NCBI RefSeq assembly: GCF_014191495.1
Contig: NZ_JACHWR010000001.1
Span: 1,860,001-1,924,000 of the forward strand
DNA: 64,000 nt
Direction: 5' to 3'
DNA from: Nocardioides soli
GTDB taxonomy: Bacteria; Actinomycetota; Actinomycetes; Propionibacteriales; Nocardioidaceae
Shown in pieces: positions 60,682 to 64,000 of the stretch. The notes under the pieces were generated by a model. It was not told where the DNA came from, did no database searches, and saw only the letters and a program-made list of their open reading frames with translations. A program made the position numbers and the translations under genes. Position 1 is the first letter of the stretch; the number at the start of each line of letters is the position of its first letter.

Positions 60682-61877
60682 CCCCGATCGAGCGGCTGCT
60701 GCGCGACGAGTGGGGCCGGCTGCTGGCCCTGCTCGTCGCACAGTACCGACGCCTCGACCTCGCCGAGGACGGACTGGCCGACGCGTTCGAGGCGGCCGCC
60801 CGCACCTGGGAGGTCGTGCCCGACAACCCGCCGGCCTGGCTGCTGACCGCCGCGCGGCGGCGGATCGTGGACCGGCTGCGGGCCGAGGCGGTCGCGGCGC
60901 GCAAGCTGCCGCTGCTCGCCGTGGAGTCGTCGCTGCAGGAGGAGGCCCAGCGGGTGATGGCGGACGACGGCTCGCGCGTGGTCGACGAGCGGCTGCGGCT
61001 GGTGCTGCTGTGCGCCCACCCGTCGCTGCCGCCCGAGTCGGCCGCCGCGCTGACGCTGCGCCTGGTGCTGGGCGTGCCGACCGAGGACATCGCGCGGCTC
61101 TTCCTCGTGCCCCGGGCGACGATGGCGGCGCGGCTGACCCGGGCGCGCAAGCGGCTCGCCGGGGCGTCGTTCGAGGTGCCGGCCGACCTCGGCCCGCGGG
61201 TGGCGGTGGTCGCGGACGTCGCCTACCTGGCGTTCACCGCCGGCTACGCACCCGGATCCGGGCCCGACGTGCTGCGCGCCGAGGTGGCCGGCGAGGCGGT
61301 CCGGCTGGTGCGGGTGCTGCGGGCGGTCCTCCCGCCCGAGCTCGCGCGGGCCGAGCTGGACGCGCTGCTCGCGCTGATGCTGCTCCAGCACTCCCGCCGC
61401 GACGCCCGCGTCGCCGACGGCCGGCTTGTGCTGCTGCCCGACCAGGACCGGTCGCGGTGGCGGTCCGACGAGATCGCCGAGGCCCTCGACCTGCTGCAGC
61501 CGTGGGTGGACGCCCCGGGCTCGCCGTACCTGCTGCAGGCGCTGATCGCCGCCGAGCACGCCATCGCGGCGTCGTCGGACGCGACCGCGTGGGACCGGAT
61601 CGTGCAGCGCTACGACGAGCTGCTCGCACTCGGCGACTCACCCGTCGTGCGGCTCAACCGCGCGGTCGCGGTCGCCGAGCTGGCCGGCCCGGCCGCCGGC
61701 CTCGTCGCCCTCGACGGACTCTCCCTGCCCGGCCACCGGCTCCCCGCCACCCGCGCCGAGCTGCTCGCCCGGGCCGGCCGGACGACCGAGGCGGCCACGG
61801 CGTACGACGAGGCGATCGGCCGGTGCGCGAACCTGGCCGAGCGGGCGCACCTGATCGAGCGGCGGCGTCGGCTGTAA
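60678..61877 (+). CDS. ECF42-type sigma factor with long C-terminal domain; apparent CTG start
   Basis: A ~399-residue sigma factor: region 2 (LLVAQYRRLDLAEDGLADAFEAAARTW..NPPAWLLTAARRRIVDRLR), region 4 (AALTLRLVLGVPTEDIARLFLVPRATMAARLTRARKRL) and a ~210-residue TPR-like C-terminal part (RLNRAVAVAELAGPAAGLVALDGL) needed for ECF42 function. Family alignment puts the start at 60678, where the codon is CTG in CTGA, overlapping the YCII stop. No ATG, GTG or TTG occurs in this frame near there, and the next GTG (in EVVPDN) would delete most of region 2. Confidence 0.87.
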   Translation: MTPIERLLRDEWGRLLALLVAQYRRLDLAEDGLADAFEAAARTWEVVPDNPPAWLLTAARRRIVDRLRAEAVAARKLPLLAVESSLQEEAQRVMADDGSRVVDERLRLVLLCAHPSLPPESAAALTLRLVLGVPTEDIARLFLVPRATMAARLTRARKRLAGASFEVPADLGPRVAVVADVAYLAFTAGYAPGSGPDVLRAEVAGEAVRLVRVLRAVLPPELARAELDALLALMLLQHSRRDARVADGRLVLLPDQDRSRWRSDEIAEALDLLQPWVDAPGSPYLLQALIAAEHAIAASSDATAWDRIVQRYDELLALGDSPVVRLNRAVAVAELAGPAAGLVALDGLSLPGHRLPATRAELLARAGRTTEAATAYDEAIGRCANLAERAHLIERRRRL

Positions 61878-61943
61878 CGCCGGGTTACTGGCTCTTCCCA
61901 CCATGCTGCAACCTGGTGGGAAGAGCGGATAACCCGGCGTTAC
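61874..61943. terminator. 70-bp inverted repeat between convergent genes
   Basis: Two 30-base arms (61874-61903 and 61914-61943) match at 27 of 30 positions around a 10-base loop. The TAA stop of the sigma gene is inside the left arm. It ends 8 bases before the MoaD-like stop, so it can terminate both. It is much longer than an ordinary terminator and could be a small mobile or transposed element. Confidence 0.75.
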
Positions 61944-61951
61944 ATGCGCGA

Positions 61952-62227
61952 TCAGCCGCCGGCCACCGCCGGGATCACCGAGATCTGGGTGCCGTCGGGC
62001 GTGGCCGTGGCGAGGTGGTCGAGGAACCGCACGTCGTCGTTGCCGACGTAGACGTTGACGAAGCGGCGCAGCTCGCCGGACTCGTCGAGGATCCGGCCCT
62101 TGATGCCGCTGAAGTTCGCGTCGAGGTCGTCGAGGACCTCGGCCAGGGTGGTGCCGGAGGCGCTGACCTCGGACTCCCCGCCGGTGTAGGTGCGCAGGAT
62201 GGTCGGGATCCGGACGGAGACACTCAT
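61952..62227 (-). CDS. MoaD/ThiS-like ubiquitin-fold sulfur carrier
   Basis: A 91-residue β-grasp protein ending VIPAVAGG; the terminal Gly-Gly can be adenylated and turned into a thiocarboxylate. RRFVNVYVGNDDVRFLDHLAT resembles CysO/MoaD. Here it follows thrC in one operon behind a SAM riboswitch, which suggests that it supplies sulfur for homocysteine/methionine synthesis, not for molybdopterin. Confidence 0.88.
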   Translation of the reverse strand: MSVSVRIPTILRTYTGGESEVSASGTTLAEVLDDLDANFSGIKGRILDESGELRRFVNVYVGNDDVRFLDHLATATPDGTQISVIPAVAGG

Positions 62228-62254
62228 GTGATCAGACTTCCTCAGGAATGCGGT

Positions 62255-63535
62255 TCAGGCCAGGCCGGTGGCGGCGAAGGCGGCGTACGTCGGGGCGATG
62301 GTGGCGGCCGGAGCGACGGAGCCGGAGACCGCGTCGAGCGTCTTGAGGCCGTGGCCGGTGTTGATGACGACGGTCTCGAGCGCGGTGTCGAGCCGCCCGG
62401 TCTCGACCAGCTTCTTCAGCACCGCGACGGTGGTACCGCCCGCGGTCTCGGTGAAGATGCCCTCGGTGCGGGCGAGCAGCACGATGCCGTCGCGCACCTC
62501 GTCGTCGGTGACGTCCTCGACCGCACCGCCGGTCTCGCGGCAGATGTCGAGCACGTAGATGCCGTCGGCCGGGTTGCCGATGGCCAGGCTCTTGGCGATG
62601 GTGTCGGGCTTGACCGGGCGGATCGCGTCGACGCCGGCCTTGTAGGCGATCGAGACCGGCGAGCAGCCGGTGGCCTGGGCGCCGAAGACCTTGTACGGCT
62701 TGTCCTCGACCAGGCCGAGCTTGATCAGCTCCTGGAAGGCCTTGTGCACCTTGGTCAGCTGGGAGCCGCTCGCGACCGGGATCACGATCTGGTCGGGCAG
62801 CCGCCAGCCGAGCTGCTCGGCGATCTCGTAGCCGAGCGTCTTGGAGCCCTCGGCGTAGAAGGGGCGGACGTTGACGTTGACGAACGCCCAGCCGTCCTCC
62901 TCGCCGGCGATCTCGGAGGCCAGCTTGTTGACGTCGTCGTAGTTGCCGTCGACCGCGACCAGCGACTCGGTGAAGACGGCCGAGTTGACCTGCTTGGGCT
63001 GCTCGAGGTTGCTCGGGATGAAGACCACGGTCTTGATACCGGCGCGGGCACCCGCCGCGGCGACGGCGTTCGCGAGGTTGCCGGTGCTCGGGCAGGCGAA
63101 GACCTTGGCGCCGAGCTCGCGGGCCGCGCTCAGCGCGCAGGCGACCACCCGGTCCTTGAAGGAGTTGGTGGGGTTCGTGGAGTCGTCCTTGACCCACAGG
63201 TTCGCGATGCCGAGCTCGGCGGCGAGGTGGTCAGCCTTGAGCAGGCGGGTGAAGCCGGGCTCGGTGTTGGGGCTGGACTCGATGTCGGTGGGCACCGGCA
63301 GCAGCGCCTTGTAGCGCCAGATGTTGCGCGGGCCGGCCTCGATCTGCTCGCGGGTGACCGTGCCGAAGTCGTAGGCGATCTCGAGCGGGCCGAAGCACTC
63401 CGGACAGGCGTAGTGGGGGCCGAGCTCGACCTGGTGTCCGCACTCGCGACAGGACAGGGCCTGCGCGTTCCCGAACGCGCCCTCGCGCAGGGTTGGCCCC
63501 TCAGTGGTGCTGGTCTCGACGACGGTGGCGCTCAT
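62255..63535 (-). CDS. thrC: Threonine synthase-like PLP enzyme
   Basis: A 426-residue PLP enzyme of the ThrC fold. It starts with a rubredoxin-like knot (CRECGHQ..CPECFGP, residues 29-52) typical of class-II ThrC. WVKDDSTNPTNSFKDR holds the PLP lysine (K near 131) and CPSTGNLANAV binds phosphate. ThrC makes threonine from O-phosphohomoserine. Behind a SAM riboswitch and next to a sulfur carrier, it could instead join O-phosphohomoserine with sulfide. ATG 63535 has AAGGAGG 6 bases upstream. Confidence 0.92.
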   Translation of the reverse strand: MSATVVETSTTEGPTLREGAFGNAQALSCRECGHQVELGPHYACPECFGPLEIAYDFGTVTREQIEAGPRNIWRYKALLPVPTDIESSPNTEPGFTRLLKADHLAAELGIANLWVKDDSTNPTNSFKDRVVACALSAARELGAKVFACPSTGNLANAVAAAGARAGIKTVVFIPSNLEQPKQVNSAVFTESLVAVDGNYDDVNKLASEIAGEEDGWAFVNVNVRPFYAEGSKTLGYEIAEQLGWRLPDQIVIPVASGSQLTKVHKAFQELIKLGLVEDKPYKVFGAQATGCSPVSIAYKAGVDAIRPVKPDTIAKSLAIGNPADGIYVLDICRETGGAVEDVTDDEVRDGIVLLARTEGIFTETAGGTTVAVLKKLVETGRLDTALETVVINTGHGLKTLDAVSGSVAPAATIAPTYAAFAATGLA

Positions 63536-63546
63536 GATTCCTCCTT

Positions 63547-63691
63547 CTCATCTTCCCCGGCTGCGACGGTCGCGCCGGGCGGAATTGGCACCGTTTCCAC
63601 GAACCGCGACCGGCTGGTCTTGCCGGGGGCGGAGGCTCGTGGCGGTTGCCGGGACGTCTTCGGGCCGTATCCCTCAGTCCCTCTGGATGAG
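63547..63691 (-). promoter_or_regulatory. SAM-I (S-box)-type riboswitch upstream of thrC
   Basis: Read on the minus strand, P1 is CTCATC (63691-63686) pairing with GATGAG (63552-63547). In between come CAGAGGGACTGAGGGA, GGCCCGAAGAC, TCCCGGCAACC and GGTGCCAATTCC, the conserved blocks of the SAM-I/S-box core in the right order. The GATGAG P1 arm is followed directly by AAGGAGG, the thrC ribosome site, so SAM could shut off translation start without a separate terminator. Confidence 0.87.
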
Positions 63692-63725
63692 CTGGTGAGA
63701 ACACTACCTGCCGTGTCTCAACATG

Positions 63726-63768
63726 CGACCACCGGTCCCACATGCTGGGCATGAGGGACCGGTGGTCG
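63726..63768. terminator. Perfect 14-bp hairpin after the last gene
   Basis: Arms 63726-63739 and 63755-63768 (CGACCACCGGTCCC / GGGACCGGTGGTCG) with a 15-base loop. It follows the stop at 63783 of the incoming minus-strand gene. Confidence 0.7.
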
Positions 63769-63782
63769 TCGTGACGCGCTCG

Positions 63783-64000
63783 CTACGGAGCCGTGTAGGC
63801 CCAGCTGAAGTCGATCGACGTCATGCCGCTCGCCGTCGTTGCGGCCTGGACGATGAAGCCCTTGTCGCGGCCGGGCTGGAGCGGCGCGATCAACACCGTG
63901 GCGACGTTGTTGCTCGACGAGTAGTAGGCGCACAGCTTGCCGGCGGGCGCCGTGGGCACGTTGTAGGTGCCCGTGCAGGAGGGGTCGTCGTCGCTGGTCC
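63783..64000 (-). CDS. Unidentified protein, C-terminal 71 residues (start beyond window)
   Basis: The frame is open from the window edge at 64000 to TAG at 63783. The end reads CTGTYNVPTAPAGKLCAYY, then NNVATVLIAPLQPGRDKGFIV and SGMTSIDFSWAYTAP. It has two cysteines (about 30 bases apart in the chain: SCTG and LCAYY) and a β-rich, Ser/Thr-rich composition, as in the C-terminal β-domains of exported proteins. No family is recognised; no Met starts this stretch. Confidence 0.7.
   Translation of the reverse strand, partial: TSDDDPSCTGTYNVPTAPAGKLCAYYSSSNNVATVLIAPLQPGRDKGFIVQAATTASGMTSIDFSWAYTAP

Overview
The window is about 71-73% GC by eye, with GTG starts, many overlapping genes and a strong actinobacterial gene set: XPB-type helicase with its partner, TrpB2, CIRCE-controlled groEL, an ECF sigma factor with YCII/DGPF partners, DUF222-HNH, and form II Cox genes. 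It looks like a chromosomal segment of a Nocardioides-like member of the Nocardioidaceae. That placement is inference from gene content and style; no marker RNA gene is present. About 17 genes have a TANNNT-like -10 element only 6-8 bases before the start codon, so leaderless transcripts seem common.

Layout. 1-11.6 kb is mostly housekeeping: an MFS transporter end, a cold-shock protein, a HAD-LarE fusion, an acyl-CoA synthetase, an RDD-FHA/FHA pair, and the XPB helicase (9959-11599) with its partner gene (6696-8969). 11.6-16.9 kb is the most unusual part. It holds a complete type I-E Cascade operon (cse1-cse2-cas7-cas5-cas6e) with no cas3, cas1 or cas2 next to it. Degenerate CRISPR repeats flank it on both sides: two upstream of cse1, exactly 61 bp apart, and at least four downstream of cas6e. 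All six keep a pairable Cas6e-type stem. A TTGACA box and a perfect 12-bp palindrome lie just before the last pair. This reads as an orphan effector complex with mini-CRISPRs, possibly used for regulation rather than adaptive immunity.

16.9-19.0 kb carries an unknown protein, a 5'-truncated DUF222-HNH gene next to an SOS-box-like site, and a cluster of 42-bp dispersed repeats. 19-32 kb holds an Asp/Glu racemase-like protein, TrpB2, two secreted hydrolases, SerA, an MpaB-type oxygenase, a secreted repeat-domain protein, SnoaL-like, HD, DUF4031, CutC-like and GntR-family genes. 32-40 kb holds an ABC exporter, an AlkB-like dioxygenase behind an SOS box, LemA/DUF2207 and an MFS transporter.

40-55 kb is a molybdenum-hydroxylase (Cox form II) region: coxSLMG (44.7-40.1 kb), a GAF regulator, and a maturation group coxD-coxE-xdhC-cupin-lipoprotein (52.3-47.7 kb), with a MocA-like nucleotidyltransferase nearby. 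CRP/GlxR-like sites lie in front of both coxS and the GAF regulator. 53.9-64 kb holds an ECF sigma/anti-sigma-like pair, a Uma2 nuclease, groEL behind two CIRCE elements, an ATP-grasp enzyme, a LacI regulator, a YCII-YCII-ECF sigma operon whose sigma gene seems to start at CTG, and a SAM riboswitch in front of threonine synthase plus a ubiquitin-like sulfur carrier. The window ends inside an unidentified gene.

The sequence was read by eye. Family names rest on recognised motifs and general resemblance, not on database searches.
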